Source: Prochlorococcus sp. scB243_495K23
GTDB taxonomy: Bacteria; Cyanobacteriota; Cyanobacteriia; PCC-6307; Cyanobiaceae
Assembly (NCBI GenBank): GCA_000635495.1
Contig: JFLW01000002.1
Coordinates: 50,721 to 114,720 of the forward strand
Direction of reading: 5' to 3'
DNA length: 64,000 nucleotides
Shown: piece by piece, positions 37,872 through 47,106 of the stretch
How the letters are laid out: every line of letters begins with the position of its first letter
Position numbering within the stretch: position 1 is the first letter of the stretch
The notes under the pieces: model-generated
Told to the model about the DNA's origin: nothing
Seen by the model: only the letters and a program-made list of their open reading frames with translations
The model's database searches: none
Made by a program: the position numbers and the translations under genes

Positions 37872-38627
37872 TTATTTATTCCTAAAGAGATGCTTATAAG
37901 ATGGATTATAAAGATTAGATCTTTTTTGAGAATTGCTAATTGCTGGGCTAATTATATAAATGGTTGTTCTAATTAGTTTTTTCTCAATAGAAAATTTTTC
38001 CATATCTTTTAATTCTATTAATGATGTCCAACCATCATCCCAAGATACTCTAAATCCAACAATCACTTTAGTCTCTGGAGGGTAAAACTCTAGTAAAGTT
38101 TCTTGAGACCTTTTCACATGCCTAGCACTTAGATATAGACATATAGAGGAATTGTGTTTCGCAAGATCTTTCAGAGATTCTTTTTCGGGCATCCCTGTTC
38201 GCCCTCCTGCTCTAGTTAAAATTATTGTTTGCGTTACATCAGGGATGGTTAACTCAGCTTCATGATATGCTGCAGCAACTTGAAAAGCACTTACCCCAGG
38301 AACAACCTCGATTTCAATTTTTTCGTTTTTTAAAATTTCGATTTGCTCTCTAATTGCTCCAAAAAGGCAAGGGTCTCCATCATGTAACCTTACAACAGTT
38401 TTCCCTTCCTGAAATTTTTCTATCATAATTGAGGTGATTTGCTCTAAGTTGAGGGAACTCGTTTTTATTTTTTCAGAACCTTCTTTAGCAGAATCTAAAA
38501 TTTTTTCAGGAATTAGAGAATCAGTCCAAATAATGACATCTGCAATTTTTATCTTTTTTAATGCTTTTAAAGTTAATAATTCTGGATCGCCTGGACCAAC
38601 ACCAATAAAAGATATTTTGTTATCCAT
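37872..38627 (-). CDS. cobM: Precorrin-4 C(11)-methyltransferase CobM
   Basis: Cobalamin-ring methyltransferase, about 251 aa. Seen: [42 protein letters not shown], and [15 protein letters not shown], all typical of the CobM/CbiF group. I chose the ATG at 38627; a GTG at 38645 would add six residues and deepen the overlap with lgt. It is translationally close to lgt (overlap about 8 bp). It supports de novo (pseudo)cobalamin synthesis in this organism. Confidence 0.9.
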   Translation of the reverse strand: MDNKISFIGVGPGDPELLTLKALKKIKIADVIIWTDSLIPEKILDSAKEGSEKIKTSSLNLEQITSIMIEKFQEGKTVVRLHDGDPCLFGAIREQIEILKNEKIEIEVVPGVSAFQVAAAYHEAELTIPDVTQTIILTRAGGRTGMPEKESLKDLAKHNSSICLYLSARHVKRSQETLLEFYPPETKVIVGFRVSWDDGWTSLIELKDMEKFSIEKKLIRTTIYIISPAISNSQKRSNLYNPSYKHLFRNK

Positions 38628-39513
38628 TCTTTCTGTTTTTCCCACTATATGTTCTCAATCTTAAAAAAAATATTCCAATTAATCCAGAAGAAAATAGAAA
38701 AATGCTTATAAATTGAGCCATTCTTATACCGCCATCACAGAAAGGTGGAAGTCCACTAATACATAGTGGGTCAGTTCTTAAACCTTCAATCCAGAATCTT
38801 CCAAAGCTATAACTTATTAAATAAAGACAGCTGATAAAGCCAGGCCTGAAAAAATTTGTTTTATTTTGTTTATTAAAGGTAATGATAAGGACGATGAAAA
38901 TTAAAAGATTCCACAATGACTCATAGAGAAATGTAGGATGAAAAAATTCATAATTAATAAATTCTAAAGGCCTATTTTGGATAGGTATAAATAATTTCCA
39001 AGGCAAATTTGTAGGAACTCCAAAGGCTTCATTATTGAAAAAATTTCCCCACCTTCCTATTGATTGTCCAAGAATAATCGAGGGTATTAATATATCTATA
39101 AAAGTTTTTAAATTAATTTTTTTCGACTTACAGAAATAGATAATAGATATTAATCCTCCAATTAGACCTCCATGGATTGCTATGCCTCCTTCCCAAACTG
39201 CAAGAAAAGAAGGTATTTGAATGATGTTATTAAATAGTTCAAAAGAAGTAAAAAAGTTCTCTCCGTTATATTGCCTCCACTCAAAAATTACGTAATAAGC
39301 TCTAGCTCCAATTATTGAAGAGATTATTAATGATGGAAGTATTTCACTAATGTACTCTGGGTTAATATTTCTTGCCTTTGCTAGTTTTTTAGAGACAAAT
39401 AGGCCTATTAAAACTGAAACCGAAATAAGAAGTCCGTACCATCTAATAGTTATAAATCCTAAATTTAAAAAAGTTTCTCCTGGAGATTGTATAAAAGCTT
39501 GAAGTATAAGCAT
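38620..39513 (-). CDS. lgt: Prolipoprotein diacylglyceryl transferase
   Basis: 297-aa membrane enzyme that lipidates the Cys of lipobox-bearing proteins. Seen: [15 protein letters not shown], the [16 protein letters not shown] block, and the diagnostic [13 protein letters not shown] with the essential Arg and Asn. It has about seven helices. It would act on lipoproteins such as the one after topA. It sits 10 bp downstream of petA on the same strand. Confidence 0.94.
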   Translation of the reverse strand: MLILQAFIQSPGETFLNLGFITIRWYGLLISVSVLIGLFVSKKLAKARNINPEYISEILPSLIISSIIGARAYYVIFEWRQYNGENFFTSFELFNNIIQIPSFLAVWEGGIAIHGGLIGGLISIIYFCKSKKINLKTFIDILIPSIILGQSIGRWGNFFNNEAFGVPTNLPWKLFIPIQNRPLEFINYEFFHPTFLYESLWNLLIFIVLIITFNKQNKTNFFRPGFISCLYLISYSFGRFWIEGLRTDPLCISGLPPFCDGGIRMAQFISIFLFSSGLIGIFFLRLRTYSGKNRKNG

Positions 39514-39523
39514 TTAGAGAAAG

Positions 39524-40477
39524 TTAGATACCCTCTGCTGCTTGCACTTTTTCTACTTGTTTTTTCTTTAATACTAAAAGTATTTGTGTTAAGCCTACAC
39601 CAATAAAAAATGCAATCAATCCAATAACTCTATAAGGACTCTGAAGCACAACCTCAGCATCTAATTGCCCAAAGCCACCAACATTGGGATCATTAGTAAG
39701 AGGGTCACCTACATTAATTTTGTCTTGCGCTTTTACTATAAGTTGAGGACCAACAGGCACTGCTTCAGTAGTAATTTCACCACTATCATTTTCTATATTG
39801 ACTTGATAGCTACCATCTTCAATTGTTTCTATTGAATTTATAGTTCCTGCAGTGGAAGAAGTGAATACTACATTATTGCTCTTGTCTCCAGTTGGATATA
39901 CTTGACCTCTACCTCTATTGCCTCCAATATGTAACGAGTATTTTCCATAGTGATATTCTTTATTAGTGGATGGGTCAGGGGAAAGTACAGGGAAAACGAT
40001 TTCTTTATTGGTATCGCCAGGTAAAGGTCCGACAATAATGATATTGTCTTTCTCTTCACTGTAATTAGTGAAATAAACTCCTTCTGTCTCCTCTTTTATT
40101 TCTTCAGTCCATCTTTCTTGTGGAGCAAGTTTAAAGCCATCAGGCAGCATTACAACAGCACCAACTTGTAATGGGACTTCCGAACCATCAGCTCCTATCT
40201 CTTTTAAATCATTTTTGTAGGGTATTTTGACTACAGCTTTGAAAACGCTGTCTGCTCCAACAGATTGTGGAACCTCCGCAATTGTAGGCATCTGAGCTAG
40301 ATGACAATTTGCACAAACTATCTTACCTGTGGCTTCTCTTGGGGATTCGTAGTTTTGCTGAGCCCAAAATGGATAAGCAAAACTGATCTTTGGATAAAAT
40401 ACAATGCTTGAAATGAAAAGAAGAGTACAGATAAATAAACTTGTTTTTTTCATGATTTGATTTTTAAGACCTTTCAT
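39524..40477 (-). CDS. petA: Cytochrome f (apocytochrome f)
   Basis: c-type heme subunit of cytochrome b6f. A signal peptide ends in ISFA, giving the mature N-terminus [17 protein letters not shown], whose Tyr is the axial heme ligand. The heme motif CANCH follows soon after, and a C-terminal membrane anchor ([20 protein letters not shown]) is present. I chose the ATG at 40477, just after the petC stop; ATGs at 40495 (overlapping petC) and 40453 are alternatives. It is in the petC-petA operon. Confidence 0.94.
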   Translation of the reverse strand: MKGLKNQIMKKTSLFICTLLFISSIVFYPKISFAYPFWAQQNYESPREATGKIVCANCHLAQMPTIAEVPQSVGADSVFKAVVKIPYKNDLKEIGADGSEVPLQVGAVVMLPDGFKLAPQERWTEEIKEETEGVYFTNYSEEKDNIIIVGPLPGDTNKEIVFPVLSPDPSTNKEYHYGKYSLHIGGNRGRGQVYPTGDKSNNVVFTSSTAGTINSIETIEDGSYQVNIENDSGEITTEAVPVGPQLIVKAQDKINVGDPLTNDPNVGGFGQLDAEVVLQSPYRVIGLIAFFIGVGLTQILLVLKKKQVEKVQAAEGI

Positions 40478-40482
40478 TTTAT

Positions 40483-41019
40483 TTATGCCCACCATGGATT
40501 TTCATTAGTTCTAAAGTCAGTTTCTGACCATTGTTTAACGAGTACTGCATCATCTTCAATATCGACATGAGCTAGAGCTAAAGATAAAGGGGCAGGCCCT
40601 CTAACTACCTTCCCGTTAGTATCGTACTGACTGCCATGACAAGGACATATGAATTTATTAACACCACTATCCCATGGGACAACGCAACCTAAATGAGTAC
40701 AAATGGCATTTAAACCAAATTCTCCTATTTCCCCACCCTCATTAATTATTAAATAAGTTGGATCTCCCTTTAGACCCTGAACTAGACTTCTGTCTCCTGC
40801 TTGATGGTTGGTTAACCAACCTGTCTTAGTTATTGGATTCCCTAATTCATCTTTAGCAGAAGTTCCTCCACCACCACCGCCTGCTCTTAAAGGCATGAAA
40901 TAATTCGCTACAGGGTAAAGGGCTCCTAAGGCTACACCAGTTGCAGTACCAAATGTAAGAAGATTCATAAATTGCCTTCGACCCATTGAAGGGACATCAT
41001 TGGAACTTAATTGAGTCAT
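40483..41019 (-). CDS. petC: Rieske iron-sulfur protein of cytochrome b6f
   Basis: 178 aa. A twin-arginine signal-anchor ([17 protein letters not shown]) leads to a membrane helix, a Gly-rich hinge ([16 protein letters not shown]) and the 2Fe-2S domain with [10 protein letters not shown] and CPCHGSQYD. It oxidises plastoquinol and passes electrons to cytochrome f. The petA start lies within or just after its end. The Tat-type signal fits with tatC about 400 bp away. Confidence 0.96.
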   Translation of the reverse strand: MTQLSSNDVPSMGRRQFMNLLTFGTATGVALGALYPVANYFMPLRAGGGGGGTSAKDELGNPITKTGWLTNHQAGDRSLVQGLKGDPTYLIINEGGEIGEFGLNAICTHLGCVVPWDSGVNKFICPCHGSQYDTNGKVVRGPAPLSLALAHVDIEDDAVLVKQWSETDFRTNENPWWA

Positions 41020-41142
41020 TCGCTACTTGGTTCTGTTATTTATTAGTTATTATGGATCAAATTGTTCAATTTCTGTTGCAAATAGATAGGACTTTTAATA
41101 ATTTAAAGTAAAAGTTTAGGAAGTCTTAATTAATTGATTTAA

Positions 41143-41460
41143 ATGAACCCATTGCTAGTAGATGAAGTTATACATTATTTGATTCATCGTTGGGGAAAAA
41201 AATATGATTTTAGACTCTTTAGAAGAGGAAAATTCGTTTATTTTCAAATGATGTGGGGATTTCTTGGACAGGAATCATTCCCTTTAAGTGAAGATGAATA
41301 TAAAAAATCGATAGCTGATAAAATCGAGATTTTAAATAGATGTGGATATTCAGAAGAAGTAAGGGAATGGCTTAAGAAAGTCAATGCTAAGCCAAGGTTA
41401 GGTAGAGCTGTCAGCTTGCAATTAGATCTTAATGAGAAGATGAAAGAGTTTTTGACTTAA
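41143..41460 (+). CDS. DUF3067 family protein
   Basis: 105-aa soluble protein: MNPLLVDEVIHYLIHRWGKK, RGKFVYFQMMWGFLGQESFP, ILNRCGYSEEVREWL, KPRLGRAVSLQLDL. This matches the DUF3067 family of cyanobacteria and plastids, of unclear function. It is divergent from petC and its last 32 bp overlap the 3' end of tatC on the other strand. The position between the b6f and Tat genes suggests a thylakoid role, by inference. Confidence 0.78.
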   Translation: MNPLLVDEVIHYLIHRWGKKYDFRLFRRGKFVYFQMMWGFLGQESFPLSEDEYKKSIADKIEILNRCGYSEEVREWLKKVNAKPRLGRAVSLQLDLNEKMKEFLT

Positions 41461-42187
41461 GATTTTCTGATAAGTAAGTTAATCCAGTACCTACAAAAAA
41501 TAAAAACACAATCGATATAGATAGCAATGACATAGTCAATGGATCAGTTGAAGGGGTAATCACTGCAGATAATATTGCAGAGGAAATTACAACTATCTTC
41601 CAATTCGAAATCATTTTTTCTGTTGTGATTATTCCAAGAGAACCAAGAATAAATTGTAATACTGGCAATTGAAAAGCTATTGCAGTGCTAGACATTAATA
41701 AGAGAACAAAATCAAAATATCTTTCTATAGACCAAGTTGGTTCAACAATATCAGCACCGAAACTAATGAAGAAATTTATTGCTGCAGGGACTAATATCCA
41801 CCATGAAAAAATTAATCCTAAAAAAAACAGAAGACCTGAACCAAAAACTGCAGGCAAGATAAGGCTTTTTTCTTGTTTTGTTAAACCAGGAGAAATGAAT
41901 AATATTATTTGATAAAAAATATAAGGCATAGAAACTATCAATCCGCTGTAACCTGCAACTTTAATAGCGACAAATAAAAACTCTCCTGGAGCAAGTTGTA
42001 GTAAATGAATATCACCAGCTGGAATTTCTAAAAAAGATATTAATGGCTTTATGATAAGAAAACTAAAGAATATTGAAATAAGTATTGAGTAAATTGAGTT
42101 TAATATTCTTTGACGAAGCTCCTCTAAATGATCACTAAAAGTCATCGAATCTGATAATTTATTTTCACTTTGACCTGTACCTTTCAT
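41429..42187 (-). CDS. tatC: Sec-independent translocase subunit TatC
   Basis: 252 aa with six membrane helices; receptor for twin-arginine signals. Seen: the N-terminal MTFSDHLEELRQRI, a cytoplasmic loop with PYIFYQIILFISPGLTKQE, LPAVFGSGLLFFLGLIF, and AFQLPVLQFILGSLGIIT. Likely substrates include the PetC protein encoded nearby. Its 3' end overlaps the DUF3067 gene antisense. Confidence 0.95.
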   Translation of the reverse strand: MKGTGQSENKLSDSMTFSDHLEELRQRILNSIYSILISIFFSFLIIKPLISFLEIPAGDIHLLQLAPGEFLFVAIKVAGYSGLIVSMPYIFYQIILFISPGLTKQEKSLILPAVFGSGLLFFLGLIFSWWILVPAAINFFISFGADIVEPTWSIERYFDFVLLLMSSTAIAFQLPVLQFILGSLGIITTEKMISNWKIVVISSAILSAVITPSTDPLTMSLLSISIVFLFFVGTGLTYLSENLKSKTLSSSH

Positions 42188-42267
42188 TATTATTTAATAA
42201 AAATTGTGTAAGAAAAAGGTTTAAAACTATTATTGTCAAAGTCCAATTTATTTTTCTGTAAACTTAA

Positions 42268-42528
42268 TTATTTGCTTAATTTAGGATTTGTTGGATCTGG
42301 TAATAAGAAAGGAGGGGCATCATTTAAAGATGATTCACCATAAGTTTCATATTCTCTATATCCACCCATTTTCCCATTTGTTTTCATTAAAGCGCTTACG
42401 AAGGCAAGTAGTAAGAAAACAGTAGGAGCTCCAATTATTAATGCAGCACCAAATAGATATCCAACAAGAAATTCTGGAAAACTATGATTTCCTAAAAATT
42501 CATGAGTGCCTAAAAGAAAATCAAACAT
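42268..42528 (-). CDS. Small conserved membrane protein (86 aa)
   Basis: One hydrophobic segment (FLVGYLFGAALIIGAPTVFL, continuing LLAFVSALM), followed by a soluble tail with GGYREYETYGESSLNDAPPF. I do not recognise a named family. It is 81 bp upstream of tatC on the same strand and could be part of that transcript. A thylakoid location is possible given the neighbours, but is not shown. Confidence 0.65.
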   Translation of the reverse strand: MFDFLLGTHEFLGNHSFPEFLVGYLFGAALIIGAPTVFLLLAFVSALMKTNGKMGGYREYETYGESSLNDAPPFLLPDPTNPKLSK

Positions 42529-42557
42529 TTATATTTAAAAATTTTTTTTATTATAAA

Positions 42558-44258
42558 CTAAATTTCTGTTTTAAGATTTTTTTTAATGTAATCTTCTCCT
42601 CTTGTAGGATTTCCCCAAATAATTTCTCCATTTTTAAAGGAAACGCAACCCGGTCCTCCGTTTTTGATTTTTTGCAAATCTTTAATCTTTACTAAATTAA
42701 TTGGTACTTTAATGTTTCTTTTTGCCTTACTAAATAAAGCAGCTAAATCTGCAGCTATTTGAAGATCTTGTTCAGATGCTACTTGAGATGAAGACTTCAA
42801 AACTACATGACTGCCTGGTGATTCCTGTGCATGAAACCATAAATCGCCTTTTTTTGAGAACTTAAAGCTTATTAAATCATTTTGCCTCATATTCCGCCCT
42901 ACCTGAAGCTTCAATCCTGTGGGGGTGTCAACTTGAATTGGTGAAGACTCTATCTCATATGTGCTTTTCTGATCTTCCCTTTGCTTCTTGATATTGATAT
43001 TAAACTCGTTGCAAATTTCTTCCATAATTTCTTCTATTAGTTTGATTCTCATAAAAAGTTTTTCATGATTTAAAGAATTTAAATTTTCTAGAAGCGTAGT
43101 AAATTCGTCTAATCTCTCTATATTTGTTTTGTAAATACTTAATCTTTCTTTTATTAATTCTCTAGATCTCTTTAGTTTTTTTGATTTTTTATATAGTTTT
43201 TGTCCCTTTATAATGTCCTGTTTTTTAATTTCATGTGAAGCAAATATATTATCAGCTTTTTCTTTATATATCTCGTAGTTTTCTGATTTTTTCAAAAGAT
43301 CATATTGAATATTTAAATTCTTTTTCTCAGTATTGGTCTGTTTAAAAATTATCCCTTCAATTTTCTTTTTCAATAATTCAAGTTTTTTTTGTTTCAAATG
43401 GTAATCATAATAATTCTCTAAGCTTTTGCATAAATCTTTTTTATTTTCGCAATTAATTTCCTTATCAAAAAACCAAACGCAATAAAAATCTTTGTTGAAT
43501 GTAGAAAAGTTAAAGTTATTGTTTTTAAACCTGTTTATCCAAATCTTCCAATTTTTAAATATCTCCCTTAAGTCTGAGTTGCTTATGAAATCAATATTTT
43601 TTTCCATTATTTCTGAATTAACAGTTGCGCTAACAACCTCTAATTGTTTTGTGAGGATAGGGCTTACTCCTTGATAGGTACTTATTAAACAGTATTTCAA
43701 AGACTCAGGTACTATTGAAATTGAGTCTTTCCATGATTGAAAAGACTCATCTTCTCTAGGTTTTTTTTTGAGATTGACTGGAGGACCAGAATAAATTGAT
43801 CCTGTTGAAATTGTTCTAAAACTAGATTGACTTGATTTAATTTGTTTACCAACGGCAATTATTTTAAGTTTATTATCCAGATAAAAAATATTACTATGTT
43901 TCCCCATTAATTCAAAAATTAAATACTTATTAATTTCATCTCCAGGTTTTTTCGCAAAACTAAATTTTATAACTCTCTCGAAATCATCTTGTTCAATCGA
44001 AACTAAAGCCATATACTTTAATCCGTATCTTATTTGTTTAGAAAGTGTGCTTTCTCTCCCAATCTTTTCTGGCTTATTTATCTTTAGTATTCTTGGAGAG
44101 TCTCCATTCCATGAAACTTCTAACCATGTTTGAGAATTAACTCCTCTGAAACATAATTGAATTGTATTAGGCTCTGGTTGTTGGGCAGTTTCAAACTTTG
44201 TAGGTAAGATGTTATTTGTCAAATAATGCAAGACAGATCTAATAGATGTAATATCCAT
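42558..44258 (-). CDS. rqcH: RqcH/NFACT family protein (ribosome quality control)
   Basis: About 566 aa from the ATG at 44258 (an ATG at 44282 would add eight). The N-terminal NFACT-N domain contains KQIRYGLKYMALVSIEQDDF then ERVIKFSFAKK. A central coiled-coil arm (about residues 290-430, rich in Lys/Glu/Leu) and the NFACT-R domain follow, with GLKLQVGRNMRQNDLI, DLWFHAQESPGSHVVLK and KIKDLQKIKNGGPGCVSFKN. RqcH binds split 50S subunits and adds alanine tails to stalled peptides. The family's DR pair reads ER here (FERV). It diverges from gmk. Confidence 0.87.
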   Translation of the reverse strand: MDITSIRSVLHYLTNNILPTKFETAQQPEPNTIQLCFRGVNSQTWLEVSWNGDSPRILKINKPEKIGRESTLSKQIRYGLKYMALVSIEQDDFERVIKFSFAKKPGDEINKYLIFELMGKHSNIFYLDNKLKIIAVGKQIKSSQSSFRTISTGSIYSGPPVNLKKKPREDESFQSWKDSISIVPESLKYCLISTYQGVSPILTKQLEVVSATVNSEIMEKNIDFISNSDLREIFKNWKIWINRFKNNNFNFSTFNKDFYCVWFFDKEINCENKKDLCKSLENYYDYHLKQKKLELLKKKIEGIIFKQTNTEKKNLNIQYDLLKKSENYEIYKEKADNIFASHEIKKQDIIKGQKLYKKSKKLKRSRELIKERLSIYKTNIERLDEFTTLLENLNSLNHEKLFMRIKLIEEIMEEICNEFNINIKKQREDQKSTYEIESSPIQVDTPTGLKLQVGRNMRQNDLISFKFSKKGDLWFHAQESPGSHVVLKSSSQVASEQDLQIAADLAALFSKAKRNIKVPINLVKIKDLQKIKNGGPGCVSFKNGEIIWGNPTRGEDYIKKNLKTEI

Positions 44259-44330
44259 TATCTGTGGAACACCTTTTTGCATTATTCCTTTTTAATTCAC
44301 AAGAAACTATTTTACTGTAAAAAATTTAAT

Positions 44331-44885
44331 ATGAAAAATCATAAAAAACTTATCATCCTTACTGGACCCAGCGGGGTAGGTAAAGGAACAGTTGTTAAAG
44401 AAATATTAGGTAAAGAAAAAAATTTTTGGCTTTCAATATCTGCAACTACTAGAGAACCTAGAGAAGGAGAGAAGGACGGAGAAAATTATTTTTTCTTAAA
44501 TCAAGAAAAGTTTAAAGAAATGATTGAACAAAACCTTTTCCTTGAATGGGCTCAATTTGCTGGAAACTACTATGGAACGCCTTTATCTTCTGTTAATGAG
44601 AAAATAAAAAAGGGATTTACCGTACTACTTGAAATTGAAGTAGAGGGTGCAAGGCAAATAAAAAATAAGTTTCCTAATTCACAGTCAATATTTTTACTTC
44701 CTCCGGATAAACAAGAGTTAGAGAGAAGAATTAGAAATAGAGGTACAGAAGAAGAAGAGGCAATTCAAAAAAGACTCTCAAGGGCTAATTATGAGATTTC
44801 AGTATCAAATGAATTTGATTTTGCATTAACAAATCACAATGTTGATGAAACAGCAAAAAAAATAATCAAGTTAATAAAAACTTGA
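44331..44885 (+). CDS. gmk: Guanylate kinase
   Basis: GMP to GDP phosphorylation. The ATG at 44331 (MKNHKKLIILTGPSGVGK) gives 184 aa, the usual length; a longer frame open upstream to 44226 is not coding. P-loop GPSGVGKGT; GMP-binding STTREPR-like block SATTREPREGEKDGENYFF; lid NRGTEEEEAIQKRL. It converges on psaJ. Confidence 0.94.
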   Translation: MKNHKKLIILTGPSGVGKGTVVKEILGKEKNFWLSISATTREPREGEKDGENYFFLNQEKFKEMIEQNLFLEWAQFAGNYYGTPLSSVNEKIKKGFTVLLEIEVEGARQIKNKFPNSQSIFLLPPDKQELERRIRNRGTEEEEAIQKRLSRANYEISVSNEFDFALTNHNVDETAKKIIKLIKT

Positions 44886-44899
44886 TTATTTTCTATTTA

Positions 44900-45034
44900 T
44901 CAACTCATTGGATGGAATAATAAATCTGGGAAAAACCTATTAAATTCAATAATTATTCCGGCTGTAAGGCTTAGCCAAATTGCTGCTACCACTGGAGCAG
45001 ATCTGACAAATTTTGTGTTTAGAATTTTGAACAT
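44900..45034 (-). CDS. psaJ: Photosystem I subunit IX, PsaJ
   Basis: 44-aa membrane peptide, ATG at 45034: [20 protein letters not shown], then [20 protein letters not shown] and HPMS. The single helix, the Glu and the [13 protein letters not shown] ending are diagnostic of PsaJ. It stabilises PsaF at the plastocyanin side of photosystem I. It is 28 bp downstream of psaF, the usual psaF-psaJ operon. Confidence 0.95.
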   Translation of the reverse strand: MFKILNTKFVRSAPVVAAIWLSLTAGIIIEFNRFFPDLLFHPMS

Positions 45035-45062
45035 TTGTTTTATGAAAGTTTTTTAAGGATGT

Positions 45063-45617
45063 TTAGCGAGGACCATTAAGTGTAATATTGTTATCTTTCT
45101 CTCTTAAATCTCCATTTCTTCCTTGCTTATTAGCAAGTAGAGGCCATTGGGCTCCTTTTACAAGACATTTTCTGGCTAGCTCTAGGTCAATAATGATCTC
45201 AAGATCTGCTGGATTCTTGGTCTTTTTTGATTCAATGAGATACTCTCTTCCTGACCAACCTATAATTCCAGCAATGTAAATGAACAATACTCCGGGAATA
45301 AGTAAATCTCCTTCATGACCTCTATTTAAAAGGGCCCCCCATGGCTCAAGAGGAGGTCCAATTATTAAATGAGGAAGGCCATCATCTCCGCATGATGCTT
45401 TTCCATATCTTTCAAATCTTGCTATGTCTTTTTGAGTAGTTGCAGAATTTGCTCTCTCAATGAATTTAGGATTTTCAGAGCATTTTGTGAGAGCTGAAGC
45501 GGTATATTCTGTGCTAGCTCTATCTGCGTTTAAGGCAGGCCCATTTGCAGCTAGAGCAATTGGAGTAATTCCGAGGAACAGAAAAACTGAGGTTATGATT
45601 GAAAAAAAGAATTTCAT
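45063..45617 (-). CDS. psaF: Photosystem I subunit III, PsaF
   Basis: 184 aa from the ATG at 45617 (a TTG at 45626 would add three). The signal peptide MKFFFSIITSVFLFLGITPIALA ends in ALA. The mature part has LTKCSENPKFIERA and YGKASCGDDGLPHLI with the conserved Cys pair, and a membrane helix (IPGVLFIYIAGIIGWSGREYL). It docks plastocyanin or cytochrome c6 to photosystem I. It is followed by psaJ. Confidence 0.95.
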   Translation of the reverse strand: MKFFFSIITSVFLFLGITPIALAANGPALNADRASTEYTASALTKCSENPKFIERANSATTQKDIARFERYGKASCGDDGLPHLIIGPPLEPWGALLNRGHEGDLLIPGVLFIYIAGIIGWSGREYLIESKKTKNPADLEIIIDLELARKCLVKGAQWPLLANKQGRNGDLREKDNNITLNGPR

Positions 45618-45691
45618 AAGTTGCAATCTTTAATTCCTTATAATGTGTTAAGTAAGAAATTAATATTAAAATAGAACAAGTTGAATCAAAA

Positions 45692-46762
45692 ATGCATAAA
45701 GTTTTAGCTATTGAAACAAGTTGTGATGAGACATCTGTCTCGATAGTTTCTAATATTGGCGATACTTTCAGAATACATTCAAATATAATTGCCTCTCAAA
45801 TTGAAGATCATTCAAAATGGGGAGGAGTTGTTCCTGAACTTGCAGCTAGAAAGCATTTAGAATCATTACCTTTTGTTTTAGATAAGGCTCTTGAAGAAGC
45901 AAAAACTAAAATTGAGGAAGTCGATTATATTGCGTCAACTGTAGCTCCTGGATTAGTTGGTTGTTTACGAGTTGGCTCTATAACTGCAAGATCACTTTGC
46001 ATGTTACATTCAAAACCATTTTTGGGAATTCATCATTTGGAGGGGCATTTATCTTCAATTCTATTTTCAGAAAACTATCCAAAGAAATCTTTTCTTACAT
46101 TACTTGTTAGCGGCGGACATACTGAATTGATAAAGGTAAATGATAGTAGGGGGATGCAAAGACTTGGGAAAAGTTTTGATGATGCTGCTGGAGAAGCCTT
46201 TGATAAAGTTGGCAGACTATTAGGTCTTAGTTATCCAGGAGGACCGGCAATTGAAAAGATTGCTAAAAATGGGGACCCAATGAAATTTAATTTACCAAAA
46301 TGTAAGATCTCTGATAAAAAAGGTGGATTTCTTAAATATGATTTCTCTTTTAGTGGTTTAAAAACTGCCGTATTAAGATTAGTTGAGAGAATAAATTTGG
46401 CTGGGAAGACCGTTCCAATTCCAGATATTGCTGCAAGTTTTGAGAGAGTGGTGGCAGAGGTCTTGGTAGAAAGAACAATAAAATGCGCAGAAGATCATAG
46501 CTTGGAAAATGTAGTTGTGGTTGGGGGAGTGGCTGCTAACAATACATTAAGAAAAATGATGATTAGTGAAGCTAGTAAAAAATCTATTAAAGTTCATCTA
46601 GCGCCTCTTGATCTTTGTACAGATAATGCGGCAATGATTGGAGCAGCGGCTTTGTTCAGAATCAAATTTAAGGATCATTTAAGTTCCCTTAAATTAGGTG
46701 TCGCAGGAAGACTATCAATTGAACAAGCAAATACCCTTTATGAAGAAAACCCTCCTTTCTAA
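45692..46762 (+). CDS. tsaD: tRNA threonylcarbamoyladenosine transferase TsaD
   Basis: Catalytic subunit for t6A37 in ANN-decoding tRNAs. 356-aa ASKHA-fold protein: AIETSCDETSVSIV, the metal site HHLEGHLSS, LVSGGHTELI, SYPGGPAIEKIA, and VVGGVAANNTLR. Length and motifs are complete. It is divergent from psaF and is followed after 5 bp by an hli gene. Confidence 0.96.
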   Translation: MHKVLAIETSCDETSVSIVSNIGDTFRIHSNIIASQIEDHSKWGGVVPELAARKHLESLPFVLDKALEEAKTKIEEVDYIASTVAPGLVGCLRVGSITARSLCMLHSKPFLGIHHLEGHLSSILFSENYPKKSFLTLLVSGGHTELIKVNDSRGMQRLGKSFDDAAGEAFDKVGRLLGLSYPGGPAIEKIAKNGDPMKFNLPKCKISDKKGGFLKYDFSFSGLKTAVLRLVERINLAGKTVPIPDIAASFERVVAEVLVERTIKCAEDHSLENVVVVGGVAANNTLRKMMISEASKKSIKVHLAPLDLCTDNAAMIGAAALFRIKFKDHLSSLKLGVAGRLSIEQANTLYEENPPF

Positions 46763-46767
46763 TTTCA

Positions 46768-46947
46768 ATGAACAAACAACCTAAAATCGAGATTAAAGAG
46801 ACAAAAAACTTCGTTGATAAAAAGGAATTAAATTTATGGAAAAGAGGTTTTACACCTCAAGCTGAAATATGGAATGGAAGGATGGCAACTGTTGGGATAG
46901 CAATTATTTTTATAATTATTGCTTTAATAAGCCAGTTTTCTCAATAG
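46768..46947 (+). CDS. hli: High-light-inducible protein (HLIP/Scp)
   Basis: 59-aa, ATG start. The diagnostic chlorophyll-binding block AEIWNGRMATVGIAIIF corresponds to the ExxNGRxAM motif of light-harvesting-like proteins, followed by one membrane helix. The N-terminal half is charged (KIEIKETKNFVDKKELNLWK). HLIPs bind chlorophyll and carotenoid and protect assembling photosystems under strong light. It lies 5 bp after tsaD, with its own terminator downstream. Confidence 0.92.
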   Translation: MNKQPKIEIKETKNFVDKKELNLWKRGFTPQAEIWNGRMATVGIAIIFIIIALISQFSQ

Positions 46948-46969
46948 AAATAAAATTAATTTTCTTAAA

Positions 46970-47005
46970 AGTATTTTTGAAAGGATTTTTAAAAATACTC
47001 TTTTT
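46970..47005 (+). terminator. Intrinsic terminator after hli
   Basis: Perfect 9-bp stem AGTATTTTT (46970-46978) / AAAAATACT (46991-46999), a 12-nt loop, then CTTTTT. It is 22 bp after the hli stop codon and separates it from the antiporter gene. Confidence 0.65.
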
Positions 47006-47106
47006 CAGCGGATGAATTAAATTAAAAAGTATTGTTTTTATTGGACTAGAGATAAGATTATTGATTTAATCGAATTAATGAATGTTTTTATTATTTATAA
47101 TTTTAT

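Noticed and set aside
44226..44330. Upstream extension of gmk to a 219-aa protein
   Set aside because: The extra N-terminus overlaps the start of the NFACT gene antisense and is not guanylate-kinase-like; the ATG at 44331 gives the usual 184 aa.
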